Assembly (NCBI RefSeq): GCF_018224885.1
Contig: NZ_JAGTXB010000006.1
Location: forward strand, 186,001 to 250,000
Source of the DNA: Chitinophaga hostae
GTDB taxonomy: Bacteria > Bacteroidota > Bacteroidia > Chitinophagales > Chitinophagaceae
Length of the DNA: 64,000 nucleotides
Direction of reading: 5' to 3'
Positions 36,994 through 46,438 of this stretch are shown here, piece after piece (position 1 is the stretch's first letter; the number at the start of each line of letters is the position of its first letter). The notes beneath the pieces were generated by a model that saw only the letters and a program-made list of their open reading frames with translations, was not told where the DNA came from and made no database searches. A program made the translations under genes and the position numbers.

Positions 36994-39900
36994 ATGCAAA
37001 ATTCTGCGAATCGCACGCGGAGGGCCAGGAGGCGCCCTGACATCGCCAAAATCTTTTTAATGATGAAATTAACCATGATGCTATTGACCATCGGCTTTTT
37101 GCATGTTTATGCGAAAGGGGTCTCTCAGAACATCAGTTTCTCCGGTAAAAATGTGCCGCTGGAAACGGTTTTTACGGTTGTTAAACAACAAACCGGCTGC
37201 GTTTTTATGTGTACCGAATCACTACTTCGTATATCCCATCCCGTTACTGCGGATGAAAAAGATGTGCCGCTGGAAAAATTCCTGGCAGATATCTTCCGGG
37301 CACAACCGCTGCAGTACAGTATAAAAGGGAAAAGCATTTTCGTTTATGCCAGGCCGGTACCGCCGCCGGCGCCGGATGCGATGCCAGCCATATCCCAGCC
37401 GGTTACGGGGCGTGTTACCGGTCCAGATGGACAACCTCTTCCCGGTGCTACCATCACAGTAAAAGGCGGTAAACAGGCGGGGGTTACCAACGCAGAGGGT
37501 ATTTTTACACTTTCCCTGAATGCGGGAGAAGTACTTATTGTCACTTTTATAGGATATGAAAAGAAGGAATATACAGTGACCGCCGCCATGATCAGAGGTG
37601 GCAATATGACTATTACCCTGGCGCGTTCAACCAGCGTATTAGATGATGTGCAGATTATTGCCTATGGTGCTACCACCAGGCGTTTAAGCACCGGCAGCAT
37701 TGCAAAATTAAAAGGAGAGGACATCCGCAAACAGCCTGTAGAAAGCCCGCTGCTGGCACTGAGTGGCAGATTACCCGGTGTGCAGATATCGCAGACAAGC
37801 GGCCTGGCCGGGGCTCCGGTGAGTGTAACTATTAGGGGCAAAAATACTTTGGGAGCAGGATCAGATCCGTTATATGTGATCGATGGTGTTCCCTTTGCGC
37901 ATTCTCTTGGAAGCGTAACCTTTGCCAGTGGCATTTCTGCACAAACGATGGGAGGACTCATGGGAGCCAATTCAGGTGGGAGCCCATTCGTTACTATAAA
38001 CCCGGCAGATATAGAAAGTATTGAAGTATTGAAAGATGCCGATGCTACCGCCATCTATGGCTCACGTGGCGCCAATGGCGTAGTGCTGATTACCACCCGC
38101 AAAGCCAAAGCGGGCAAAACATCCGTAGATGCCAGCTACTATACCGGGTGGGCCAGGCCCACCCGCATGGCCGAAATGTTAAACACGCAACAATATATAG
38201 CCATGCGCAGGGAGGCATTTCAAAACGATGGTATCACGCCAACGGCTTCAAATGCCACTGACCTGATGGTGTGGGACACTACACGATATACCAACTGGGG
38301 AAAATTGTTGTTGGGCAAACAGGGCCGCAGCAACGATGCACAGGTACGTATATCGGGTGGCAGCCAACAGACCCAGGTTTCGCTGACTGCGGGCTTCCAC
38401 AGGGAAACGCCCATTTACTATGGTAGTATGCCTGATAACAGGGCCAGCGTACGCGCTAACCTGACGCACCGGTCGTCGGACAATAAGTTTTCGATCTCCT
38501 TTAGCGGCGGCTTCAGCTCTGATAAGAACGAGGTCACTACCACTGACCTGATGCAGTTTCTTACCGCAGTGCCCAACGCCCCCTACCCGCTGGACTCAAG
38601 CGGCAACCTGGTGTGGCGTGATAAAGGCATCAATTTTTCCAACCCGCTCGCGTATACCTTCAAACAGTTTATTGCTAATACAGAAAATATGCTCGGTAGC
38701 ATGAACCTGCGCTACCAGGTAATAGAAGGGCTTCAGTTGAAACTGGATGCCGGATACAATTCCCTGCGACTGGACCAAACAGCCACCAATCCCATCAAAT
38801 CCCAGAGTCCTTATAGTGCTACACTTAACAGCACCGCAGATTTTTTCACCAAAAATGCCCGTAACTGGATCATAGAACCACAGGCAGAATATTCCCGGCA
38901 TCTGGGAAAAGCTGGTTTACAGGTATTGGTAGGGGGCAGTTTTCAGGAGCAACTGAATCAGCAAACTAAAATCAGCGCCAGCGGGTATGCCAGCGATGAT
39001 TTGCTTTTAACCCCTGGTCCCGCTTCAGTAAAAAGCGTAACAAGCGGTTACAGCAAATATCACTATGCAGCATTATTTGGAAGAGTAAATCTTAACTGGG
39101 ATGGTAAATACCTGCTGAATGTGTCGGCCCGTCATGATGGATCCAGCAGATTTGGCCCTGGTAAACAGTTTGGAACGTTCGGAGCTGTGGGTGCAGGCTG
39201 GATATTTTCTGAAGAAAACTTTATGAAAAACTGGTCCTTCCTGAGCTTCGGTAAATTAAGGGGTAGCATGGGTGTTACCGGAAATGACCGCATCGGGGAT
39301 TACCAGTATCTATCCCAATGGGCGCCCACTAATGCGGCCTTACCTTACCAGGGTGCAAGCGGGCTTTATCCGGCTAATCTTGACAACCCCAATTATGCCT
39401 GGGAACGTAACCGAAAATGGGAGGCAGCACTGGAGCTTTCTTTCCTCAAGGAACGGGTTTACGTTAGTGCAGATTACTACCTGAATAAAACAGATAACCA
39501 ATTAACAGGACTCACCCTTCCTTCGCAGGTTGGTTTCTCCTACGTGAATGCAAACCGCGATGCCATACTTCAGAACTCGGGATGGGAGCTGATGCTGAAT
39601 ACAACTAACGTAGAGAAAAAGCATTTTAGCTGGAAAACGGCTTTTAATATCACCATCCCCCGAAATAAACTGATCGCCTATCCCGGTCTGGAAGATACTT
39701 ATTATGCCAGCGTTTGGTCTATCGGGCAACCCGTTACCATTTCCAAATGGATCGCATACGAAGGCGTAGACCCTCAGACAGGCGTACATAAACTTGGCGG
39801 TATGTCTGTTCCCAAAGACCAGACAGCAGTATATGATCTTGCACAACGGTTATACGGTGGTCTGCAAAATACCTTTACCTACCGGAACTGGACACTGGAT

Positions 39901-40317
39901 TTCTTTTTCCACTTTGTAAAGCAACGGGGAAAAACAAGTATCCAGTTCCAGGCTCCCGGCGCCAGAACCAATCAGCCTGTGGCAGTACTTGACCGCTGGC
40001 AGCATCCCGGTGATATCACCGATGTACAGCGCTTTACTACAACCGGTACAGCGGTAACTACTTATAGTTACTATGCCAACTATTCAGAAGCCCGCATCAC
40101 TGATGCTTCGTTCGTGCGTTTGAAAAATGTTGCGTTGTCATATCAATTCGAACAAAATATAGTAAAACGGATAAAAGCGGATAATGTCCGGTTGTATTTA
40201 CAGGCGCAAAACCTGCTCACATTTACGCACTATAAAACCGGTGATCCTGAAACCATGACATTCAGCTCTATGCCTCCGATGAGAATGCTGACCATAGGCG
40301 CACAGATATCTTTTTAA
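36994..40317 (+). CDS. SusC/RagA-family TonB-dependent transporter with STN domain
   Basis: About 1107 residues. ATG 36994 is preferred to the TTG at 36937. A signal segment ('MMKLTMMLLTIGFLHVYAKG') is followed by an STN secretin/TonB short N-terminal domain ('ISFSGKNVPLETVFTVVKQQTGCVF'), a carboxypeptidase-like CarboxypepD_reg domain ('VTGRVTGPDGQPLPGATITVKGGKQAGVTNAEG'), a plug domain with 'SDPLYVIDGVPF' and 'IYGSRGANGVVLITTRKAKAG', and a barrel ending 'GAQISF'. The STN domain is what contacts FecR, so this receptor both imports and signals. Substrate unknown, probably a glycan or peptide. Confidence 0.93.
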   Translation: MQNSANRTRRARRRPDIAKIFLMMKLTMMLLTIGFLHVYAKGVSQNISFSGKNVPLETVFTVVKQQTGCVFMCTESLLRISHPVTADEKDVPLEKFLADIFRAQPLQYSIKGKSIFVYARPVPPPAPDAMPAISQPVTGRVTGPDGQPLPGATITVKGGKQAGVTNAEGIFTLSLNAGEVLIVTFIGYEKKEYTVTAAMIRGGNMTITLARSTSVLDDVQIIAYGATTRRLSTGSIAKLKGEDIRKQPVESPLLALSGRLPGVQISQTSGLAGAPVSVTIRGKNTLGAGSDPLYVIDGVPFAHSLGSVTFASGISAQTMGGLMGANSGGSPFVTINPADIESIEVLKDADATAIYGSRGANGVVLITTRKAKAGKTSVDASYYTGWARPTRMAEMLNTQQYIAMRREAFQNDGITPTASNATDLMVWDTTRYTNWGKLLLGKQGRSNDAQVRISGGSQQTQVSLTAGFHRETPIYYGSMPDNRASVRANLTHRSSDNKFSISFSGGFSSDKNEVTTTDLMQFLTAVPNAPYPLDSSGNLVWRDKGINFSNPLAYTFKQFIANTENMLGSMNLRYQVIEGLQLKLDAGYNSLRLDQTATNPIKSQSPYSATLNSTADFFTKNARNWIIEPQAEYSRHLGKAGLQVLVGGSFQEQLNQQTKISASGYASDDLLLTPGPASVKSVTSGYSKYHYAALFGRVNLNWDGKYLLNVSARHDGSSRFGPGKQFGTFGAVGAGWIFSEENFMKNWSFLSFGKLRGSMGVTGNDRIGDYQYLSQWAPTNAALPYQGASGLYPANLDNPNYAWERNRKWEAALELSFLKERVYVSADYYLNKTDNQLTGLTLPSQVGFSYVNANRDAILQNSGWELMLNTTNVEKKHFSWKTAFNITIPRNKLIAYPGLEDTYYASVWSIGQPVTISKWIAYEGVDPQTGVHKLGGMSVPKDQTAVYDLAQRLYGGLQNTFTYRNWTLDFFFHFVKQRGKTSIQFQAPGARTNQPVAVLDRWQHPGDITDVQRFTTTGTAVTTYSYYANYSEARITDASFVRLKNVALSYQFEQNIVKRIKADNVRLYLQAQNLLTFTHYKTGDPETMTFSSMPPMRMLTIGAQISF

Positions 40318-40341
40318 TTATTTCATTCTAAAGCAGTAATC

Positions 40342-41781
40342 ATGAAAAATATACAAATCGGCATACCTTCTGTTTTTCTGAAAACCCGTTGGTGGTGGAT
40401 GGCGAATTGCCTTGTGCTGATAATCGTGTTTTCTTCCTGCCGGAAATTTGTGACAGTAGAAAATCCGCCCGATATCCTGACAAGCGATAAAATATTTACG
40501 AGCGACAAATCAGCAACGGCTGCCATGCTCTCTATTTATATAAGCATGATGAATGACCAGTATGGCAACAACGGTTCATTTGCCTGTTTCTCTATGTCTT
40601 CATTGGCAGGTATGTCGGCCAATGAAATGACCTGGACCCAGAATAATACTTCTGCTCCGTATTTCCAGCAATTTTCTGATCATGCACTCACACCGGATAA
40701 CAGTTACATAGGTACTTTCTGGTCCGACGGCTACGGATATATTTACCGGACTAATGCCATTATCGAAGGGTTAAGCAAAGCAAGTGGCGTAACGGATAGT
40801 GTAAAAACACAATTGGGAGGAGAAGCCCGGTTTATGAGGGCATTTTGCTATTTCTATCTTGTTAATCTTTTTGGTGATGTGCCATTGGTACTTACTACCG
40901 CGTACAAGGAAAATATGAGCCTGCCAAGAACGCCGGCAGCTACCGTATGGCAACAGATTATCACCGACCTGAAAGATGCTAAGGCATTACTGTCTGATAG
41001 ATACCCTACCGCCGAAAAGTTGCGTCCTAACCGTTATACCGCCAGCGCGCTGCTGGCAAGGGCATACCTGTATAACAAGCGTTGGTTGGAAGCAGAGAAT
41101 GAAGCCAGTGCTATCATCAACTCCGGTAAGTATGGCGCCGCACTCCCTATGCCGGCCGAGGTCTTTAAAAAAGAAAGTACAGAGGCGATCTGGCAGTTAC
41201 AGCCGGTAATAGCCAATGCCAACACACCGGAAGGAGGAATATTTCTCACCGCCGCTAATACCCGGCCCAATTACGAATTAACGCAGCAGCTTTTGAATGC
41301 TTTTGAACCCGGCGATAATCGCAAAACAACCTGGATTGGATTCAGCAGCGTTGCTAATCCCTCCTGGGCATATCCAGCCAAATACAAGGCAGGCGCCGGT
41401 GCGCTGACAGAGTACTACATCGTTTTCCGGCTTGCTGAACAATACCTGATAAGAGCGGAGGCAAGAGCACAGCAGGGTGGTAAAATACAACTGGCACAAA
41501 ATGACTTGGATGTTGTTCGTAGCCGCGCAGGCCTGGCGCCAACAACTGCTGCCGATCAACCCTCACTGTTGCTGGCCATAGAAAAGGAACGGCAAACAGA
41601 ATTTTTCGCCGAGTGGGGACATCGCTGGCTGGATCTGAAAAGAACCAATCGTGCAGCAGCATTGCTGCAACCACTCTCGCCGCCCGGTACCTGGAAGCCA
41701 GGATCTGTGCTGTATCCTATTCCAGATCTGGAACTTAAGGCGAACCCGGCGCTCACGCAGAACGATGCTTACAATAACTAA
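40342..41781 (+). CDS. RagB/SusD-family surface lipoprotein
   Basis: 479 residues. The lipobox is 'VFSSC' (Cys about residue 33). SusD-type helix-rich blocks follow: 'YGYIYRTNAIIEGL', 'GEARFMRAFCYFYLVNLFGDVPLVLTT', 'KLRPNRYTASALLARAYLYNKRWLEAENEASAII' (TPR-like) and 'IEKERQTEFFAEWGHRWLDLKRTNRA' near the end. It forms the ligand-binding lid on the SusC channel upstream. Confidence 0.92.
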   Translation: MKNIQIGIPSVFLKTRWWWMANCLVLIIVFSSCRKFVTVENPPDILTSDKIFTSDKSATAAMLSIYISMMNDQYGNNGSFACFSMSSLAGMSANEMTWTQNNTSAPYFQQFSDHALTPDNSYIGTFWSDGYGYIYRTNAIIEGLSKASGVTDSVKTQLGGEARFMRAFCYFYLVNLFGDVPLVLTTAYKENMSLPRTPAATVWQQIITDLKDAKALLSDRYPTAEKLRPNRYTASALLARAYLYNKRWLEAENEASAIINSGKYGAALPMPAEVFKKESTEAIWQLQPVIANANTPEGGIFLTAANTRPNYELTQQLLNAFEPGDNRKTTWIGFSSVANPSWAYPAKYKAGAGALTEYYIVFRLAEQYLIRAEARAQQGGKIQLAQNDLDVVRSRAGLAPTTAADQPSLLLAIEKERQTEFFAEWGHRWLDLKRTNRAAALLQPLSPPGTWKPGSVLYPIPDLELKANPALTQNDAYNN

Positions 41782-41814
41782 CAAATATTTATCATCCACT
41801 ATAAAGTTCAGCAA

Positions 41815-42933
41815 ATGAAAAAAATATTATTGTCATCATTACTGCTATGGCCCGTTGTTATGATGGCCCAGGACACTACTTTTACTATAAAAGGCAGCAT
41901 CGGAAAACTCGATATACCCGCAAAAGCCTACTTGTCTTATCGCAATGCAGATGGAAATGTATTGGACTCTGTAATGATCAGGAAAGGACAATTTATATTC
42001 AAAGGAGCCGTCACAGCCCCGGTAATGGCTACCCTGTCGATAGACCATAAAGGAGAAGGTCGGCGAAAGGAGATGGATGCACTCGTTTGTTATATTGACC
42101 ATGGCAGCTTTCAACTGCTGGCCAAAGACTCTGTGAAGCATGCCGTTATTAAAAATTCTCTGATAAATGACGCATATCATGCATACCAGCAACATTTTGC
42201 AGCTGTGGAACCTGTGCTGAAAAGCCTGGATGCCAGGTGGGCGCGTGCTACGGATGCGGAGAAAAAAGGAACTGCCCTGCGCGACAGTATGATGGGCGTA
42301 GCCACTCCACTGTTCGAAGAGAAAAAAAGGCTGCAGCGTGTTTATGTACAGGAACATCCGGAGAGTTATTTCAGTCTGCTGGCGTTGAAAGAATTTGCCG
42401 GTAGCAGTATTGACTATGGCACGGTTGCTCCACTGTTTAATAATTTGTCTGTCGCAAACAGGAATAGTAAAACAGGGGTTGAATTTGCCAAACGGCTGGA
42501 TATTGCAAAGCTTACTGCCATAGGCGCTATGGCGCCGGGTTTTACGCAAAATGATGTTTCCGGCCATCCGGTAAACCTGTCAGACTTTAACGGCCGGTAT
42601 GTACTCATCGACTTCTGGGCATCCTGGTGTGGGCCCTGCCGCGGCGAAAATCCCAATGTGGTGAAGGCCTATCAGCAATTTAAAGACAAAGGATTTACTA
42701 TCCTTGGTATATCACTGGACCAGGACAAAGAAGCGTGGGTAAAAGCAATTGAAGCCGATAAACTTGCCTGGACACAGGTGTCAGATTTAAAATTCTGGAA
42801 GAATGCAGTAGCGCTGCAATATGGTATCAGAAGTATTCCGGCAAATTTGCTCCTCGACAAAAATGGAAAAATTATTGCCAGGGATCTCAGGGGAGAAGCA
42901 TTGGAAAAGAAGCTGGCTGAATTGATGAACTAA
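41815..42933 (+). CDS. TlpA-type thioredoxin-like lipid-periplasm protein with DUF4369-like N-terminus
   Basis: 372 residues: a signal peptide (MKKILLSSLLLWPVVMMAQ), an N-terminal beta-rich domain of the DUF4369 type ('FTIKGSIGKLDIPAKAYLSY'), a helical middle and a C-terminal redoxin domain with 'DFWASWCGPCRGENPN' (redox Cys272 and Cys275). Such proteins often end SusCD operons in Chitinophaga and Pedobacter. A thiol-disulfide role for envelope proteins is likely; the exact partner is unknown. Confidence 0.88.
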   Translation: MKKILLSSLLLWPVVMMAQDTTFTIKGSIGKLDIPAKAYLSYRNADGNVLDSVMIRKGQFIFKGAVTAPVMATLSIDHKGEGRRKEMDALVCYIDHGSFQLLAKDSVKHAVIKNSLINDAYHAYQQHFAAVEPVLKSLDARWARATDAEKKGTALRDSMMGVATPLFEEKKRLQRVYVQEHPESYFSLLALKEFAGSSIDYGTVAPLFNNLSVANRNSKTGVEFAKRLDIAKLTAIGAMAPGFTQNDVSGHPVNLSDFNGRYVLIDFWASWCGPCRGENPNVVKAYQQFKDKGFTILGISLDQDKEAWVKAIEADKLAWTQVSDLKFWKNAVALQYGIRSIPANLLLDKNGKIIARDLRGEALEKKLAELMN

Positions 42934-42947
42934 GAACTCATATATGG

Positions 42948-42992
42948 TAGGGGCTGCCCAAAAGCCAAAAATGGTTTTGGGTCAGCCCCTTC
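42948..42992. terminator. Bidirectional-looking terminator
   Basis: GGGGCTGCCCAAAA (from about 42951) pairs with TTTTGGGTCAGCCCC (to about 42989) with one mismatched or bulged position. It separates the convergent TlpA-type and fibre-like genes. Confidence 0.7.
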
Positions 42993-43007
42993 AGTATGTT
43001 GCGGTTG

Positions 43008-44597
43008 TTAATTTTTTCTTTTTTCCTGCTGTGCTTTCCACTCTTCCAATGCTGCTATCTTTTTATTTTGCTCAATAAGATACAGCGTTAACTCTTCTAC
43101 TTTTTCCAGTAGTTTTTTATTCATTTCTCCCACATCAATTCCGTCTTTTGCCACTTCAGCAGCAGAGGGAATGCCTTCCAGGTGCTGATGTGTAGTCAGA
43201 TATTTTTCAACAGTTGTTAATGGTGTAAGCGGATAGTCTTTGCTGAAAACATAGTCAGCCCAGCCGGTTTGAGTTACTTTTACCCGTTGCGCGGTGACAG
43301 TGCCTTTGACCGAAAACTCCGATTGGGGAGTAGTGGTGCCAATCCCCACTTTGCCGTTATTGGTAATATTGATGACGCCCAAGGCAGGGGGAGTACCTCC
43401 GCCGGTTGCACCGATTTTTAGTACGTTGTCACCTTCATTGATCCAGAACCGGCTATCTCCGCCAGATTGCATAGTAATAGATGCCTTGTTATTAGCAGGA
43501 TCATAGATACTGCATTTGCCGAAGAAGGTACTGGAACCAATGCCCATACCTATTTCATTGATGGTAACAGATGTTTGGTTGCTGTTGGTAGTGCCTCCGG
43601 TAAGGCTTAACGGAACATATACTGCCGGCGCCACAGACCTGTTACATCCGATAATTGTAGCGATTCCGTTTACCACCCCAATTTCTGCAGCAATTCCAGT
43701 GGCGGAGCTTCCGGTAAGCCAGCTTTTAAATCGACCCTGACCTTCCCATTGGTTGTTACCAACGCCGTCTATTCTTGCAACAACAGTGGTACCGCCATAG
43801 AATTTAAAACCTTGTGCATTTGACGGTGCCGCTACACCAAACCACATATGACCGTTTTCCATTCCTATATCCCAACCAGATACTGAAGCACTCAATGGTG
43901 CATCCCATAAAGTAATTTTACTGCCGGCACTCCTTGTGGTGAAAGTGGGTCCCCCCAAGCCTATATCATTGAAGCTGATATTATTGGAGGTACCATTATT
44001 TAACTTCAAGCTATACCCCATCGTTACAAGTCCGTTCGCATCAATCCGCATCCTTTCAGGCTGCGAAGTACCGCCACCGCCTACACCGGTATGAAAGCTC
44101 ATTTCCCCGGGTGTTGTGTTATAGGTACCGCCTCTGAGCCCTATTTCAGCACCACGGTAGCTGTCTACTGCGCTGGCGCCGCCATATATACTGATAGCAC
44201 CGGCTGAATTATTGGAATTGATCAGTGGGGTGGATAGGCCTTTTAGTGCATTTACAAAGCCATTGCTCCTGGTAACACTTAAAGTTGTTCCAATAAAAGT
44301 TCCTGCATCATCATAGTTCCAGAGTGCGAAATCAGCGCCACTATTAGGCGTAGCATTGGCAGCATTGGTAAGCCCAAAAGCCCAGCGCCGTTTGCCGATT
44401 ACGAGGGAGTCGTTATAAAGGACCATTTGTCCCTGACCAATAGCAGAATAGGCAGCTGCTGAACGCATACTGCCAATGCCGGAAATCCAGAATTTTGCCG
44501 CTTGTGCACTGGCCGCCTGGTCCTGGATATAGGTCTGTCCTTTTACTGTTTGGGAAAGGCATAGGAGGGTTACCAGGTGAAAGATAATTTTCTTCAT
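43008..44597 (-). CDS. Secreted tail-fibre-like surface protein
   Basis: 529 residues. Signal peptide 'MKKIIFHLVTLLCLSQTVKG'. The long middle is Gly/Ser/Asn-rich and low in complexity, with repeated short beta-strand patterns ('MRIDANGLVTMGYSLKLNNG', 'VGIGTTTPQSEFSVKGTVTAQRV'). The C-terminus has 'YVFSKDYPLTPLTTVEKYLTTHQHLEGIPSAAEVAKDGIDVGEMNKKLLEKVEELTLYLIEQ', a trimerising coiled coil seen in many Bacteroidota extracellular proteins related to phage tail fibres. The peptidase S74 core is not evident. Function unknown; adhesion or cell-surface decoration is plausible. Confidence 0.75.
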   Translation of the reverse strand: MKKIIFHLVTLLCLSQTVKGQTYIQDQAASAQAAKFWISGIGSMRSAAAYSAIGQGQMVLYNDSLVIGKRRWAFGLTNAANATPNSGADFALWNYDDAGTFIGTTLSVTRSNGFVNALKGLSTPLINSNNSAGAISIYGGASAVDSYRGAEIGLRGGTYNTTPGEMSFHTGVGGGGTSQPERMRIDANGLVTMGYSLKLNNGTSNNISFNDIGLGGPTFTTRSAGSKITLWDAPLSASVSGWDIGMENGHMWFGVAAPSNAQGFKFYGGTTVVARIDGVGNNQWEGQGRFKSWLTGSSATGIAAEIGVVNGIATIIGCNRSVAPAVYVPLSLTGGTTNSNQTSVTINEIGMGIGSSTFFGKCSIYDPANNKASITMQSGGDSRFWINEGDNVLKIGATGGGTPPALGVINITNNGKVGIGTTTPQSEFSVKGTVTAQRVKVTQTGWADYVFSKDYPLTPLTTVEKYLTTHQHLEGIPSAAEVAKDGIDVGEMNKKLLEKVEELTLYLIEQNKKIAALEEWKAQQEKRKN

Positions 44598-44929
44598 AAA
44601 ATTAAAATGTTAGGGATATGAAATGGTAATTGGGAAATAGGTTTTGAGCAATCTTATTTAGCTATAGGAGACTTTATCTACATCAAGCTATAAGCTAGCT
44701 ATCCGGCGGACAATTCATCAATATCCGGGCTACACAACCAATGCCGGCCAAAGTACGGCTTGAAACAGCCCCGGGCCTTTTCTGATAAAACTGAATATTC
44801 ATTTTGGGGAGTGTATATTCTGGTCAACAAAGTATTTGCCGGTACTCGCCTGATTCATCCAGCGTTCCCGGGCGGTTAATTCTTTTTTCGTTCACTACCG
44901 TTCCTGGTCCTGAAATGCTTACCAGGTAA
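44598..44929. other. Gap between the fibre-like gene and the tRNA
   Basis: About 330 bp with no open frame of note, apart from frames antisense to the tRNA that I regard as chance. No clear TAnnTTTG box for the fibre-like gene is seen on the minus strand. I see nothing else in it. Confidence 0.5.
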
Positions 44930-44931
44930 TG

Positions 44932-44967
44932 AAAAACGCCCGAACCTAGTAAAACTAAGCTCGGGCG
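44932..44967 (-). terminator. Terminator of tRNA-Arg
   Basis: On the minus strand, GCCCGAG...TTCGGGC with an inner TAGT/ACTA pairing is followed by GTTTTTC. It ends the tRNA transcript 15-50 bp after the mature 3' end. Confidence 0.75.
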
Positions 44968-44981
44968 AATAACATTTTTTG

Positions 44982-45053
44982 TAGCCTCGTCAAGAATCGA
45001 ACTTGAATCTGGAGCTTCGGAAACTCTTATACTATCCATTGTACTACGAGGCC
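44982..45053 (-). tRNA. tRNA-Arg (anticodon CCG)
   Basis: Folding the minus strand gives a full cloverleaf of 72 nt: acceptor GGCCTCG/CGAGGCT (G-U at the first pair), D stem GTAC/GTAT, anticodon stem AGAGT/GCTCC with one A-C mismatch at the top, loop TTCCGAA giving anticodon CCG, a 4-nt variable loop, and T arm TCAAG-TTCGATT-CTTGA. The discriminator base is A and CCA is not encoded, as usual for Bacteroidota. The anticodon decodes CGG. Confidence 0.93.
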
Positions 45054-45100
45054 GGAAAGTACGCAAAACTACATTTTCTAATGAATAATCCCAAATCACA

Positions 45101-45667
45101 TTAAAGATTGATATTACTCTTGAATATTTTAACGGCAATAGCCAGTAGTATTACCCCGAAAAATTTACGCAAAACCATCAGCCCGGCCTTGCCCAGCATA
45201 CGTTCTATGTAATTTAAACACCGTAGTACGATATATACAATAGCCAGGTTCAAACAGATGCCGGCTAAAATATTATACTGGCCGAAGTCCGCTTTAAGCG
45301 ACATAATAGTGGTGAGCGTTCCGGAACCGGCTATCAGAGGGAAGGCGATAGGCACCACGCTGCCGGCTTTTGCATCCGGATCGTTTTTAAAAAACTCCAG
45401 CCCCAGGATCATTTCCAGGCCAATAACAAATATAACTATGGAGCCCGCCACTGCAAAGGAATGTACATCCACGCTCAGTAATTTCAGAAAAGGTTCTCCC
45501 ACCAGCAGGAACAGGATCATCAGGAAACCCGATGCCAGGGTCGCTTTGCCGGCATCTATATGGCCGAGCTTTTCTTTCAGGGAAACGAGTACTGGTATGG
45601 ATCCTACAATATCAATGACCGCAAATAACGTAAAGGTAATGGCCAGAATTTGGTCGATACTGAACAT
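45101..45667 (-). CDS. MarC-family integral membrane protein
   Basis: 188 residues with six hydrophobic segments and the MarC pattern: 'AITFTLFAVIDIVGSIPVL', 'SFAVAGSIVIFVIGLEMILG' and 'VVPIAFPLIAGSGTLTTIMSL' (the conserved P-L-x-x-G-P/S-G motif). The family's function is unknown despite the old link to multiple antibiotic resistance. It is divergent from the XRE-cupin gene. Confidence 0.88.
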   Translation of the reverse strand: MFSIDQILAITFTLFAVIDIVGSIPVLVSLKEKLGHIDAGKATLASGFLMILFLLVGEPFLKLLSVDVHSFAVAGSIVIFVIGLEMILGLEFFKNDPDAKAGSVVPIAFPLIAGSGTLTTIMSLKADFGQYNILAGICLNLAIVYIVLRCLNYIERMLGKAGLMVLRKFFGVILLAIAVKIFKSNINL

Positions 45668-45729
45668 GAATGCTAATTTGTGTAAATATAGGTAGAATGC
45701 AGAACGTTTTATCCTAGCGCCTTTCTGCT

Positions 45730-45737
45730 TATATTTG
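45730..45737 (+). promoter_or_regulatory. -7 box of the XRE-cupin gene
   Basis: TATATTTG matches TAnnTTTG and lies 16 bp before the ATG at 45754; TTTT at 45707-45710 sits at about the -33 distance. The leader would be very short. Confidence 0.5.
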
Positions 45738-45753
45738 TTTCAATACTACTTAT

Positions 45754-46338
45754 ATGACGGAGGATATTATCATTCAGATCAGTAATAAGATCAAGGAGAA
45801 AAGAAAGGCAAAAGGTATTACTATCCAGGAGCTGGCAGACAGGGCACAGGTGAGTAAAGGACTGATATCCCAGATAGAGAATAACAGAACCGTTCCCTCC
45901 CTGTTGGTACTGATCAATATTATTAAGGCTCTCCGGCTCGATATGAACGAGTTCTTTAACGAAATTGATCAGCAAACCCAGAGCGCCAAGGTAATCATCA
46001 AGCAAAAAGCCGCCTACCAGGAGTTTGAAAAAGAACCGGCCAAAGGCTTTATCTACAAAAGGGTACTCACGAAAAATGTGAAAAATTTCCCGGTAGATAT
46101 TGTATTGCTGGAACTGAAAAAAGGTGCTACCCGTGCGCAAACCGTGAAAACGGATGCCTACGAGTATAAATATATTATCAAAGGCAGGGTAGAATACCTC
46201 ATCGATAACGAAAAATATATATTGGAAGAAGGCGACTCGCTGTTCTTCGATGGCCGCCTCGGCCACAAACCCAGTAACATAGGACCCGACAACGCCCAAA
46301 TCCTGGTCGTGTATTTCTTCCTCGACAGCGAAAAATAG
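45754..46338 (+). CDS. XRE-family regulator with C-terminal cupin domain
   Basis: 194 residues. Residues 8-65 form a Cro/C1-type helix-turn-helix ('IKEKRKAKGITIQELADRAQVSKGLISQIENNRTVPSLLVLINIIKAL'); residues 120-190 form a small cupin barrel ('YEYKYIIKGRVEYLIDNEKYILEEGDSLFFDGRLGHKPSN'). Such regulators sense a small ligand in the cupin and control nearby uptake or catabolic genes. It precedes a SusC/SusD pair and a transporter whose promoter regions share two TTAACAwT sites, which are candidates for its operator. Confidence 0.88.
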   Translation: MTEDIIIQISNKIKEKRKAKGITIQELADRAQVSKGLISQIENNRTVPSLLVLINIIKALRLDMNEFFNEIDQQTQSAKVIIKQKAAYQEFEKEPAKGFIYKRVLTKNVKNFPVDIVLLELKKGATRAQTVKTDAYEYKYIIKGRVEYLIDNEKYILEEGDSLFFDGRLGHKPSNIGPDNAQILVVYFFLDSEK

Positions 46339-46351
46339 TAATATACAAATA

Positions 46352-46409
46352 CTTAACAATAAATTTAGTATAGGTTAACATTCCGGTCACATTGGAACGT
46401 AAACTTTGC
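46352..46409 (+). promoter_or_regulatory. Promoter/operator region of the second SusC gene
   Basis: Aligned without gaps, 41 of 58 bases match the region 51496-51553 before the transporter gene. It contains two direct repeats, TTAACAAT (46353) and TTAACATT (46375), 22 bp apart (two helical turns), then ACATTG, and TTTG at 46405-46408 as -7 core. The usual -33 TTG is missing and is replaced by the second TTAACATT, which suggests activator dependence. Confidence 0.6.
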
Positions 46410-46438
46410 ATGTAAATAATACCCAAACCTACTTTTAC

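Noticed and set aside
41845..42567. 240-codon minus-strand frame inside the TlpA-type gene
   Set aside because: Antisense to a clear thioredoxin-like coding region; no promoter or recognisable domain.
44824..45138. 104-codon minus-strand frame across the tRNA
   Set aside because: It includes the whole tRNA-Arg and its terminator; coding is not plausible.
45709..46359. 216-codon minus-strand frame antisense to the XRE-cupin gene
   Set aside because: The plus strand encodes a textbook HTH and cupin; the antisense frame has no domain.
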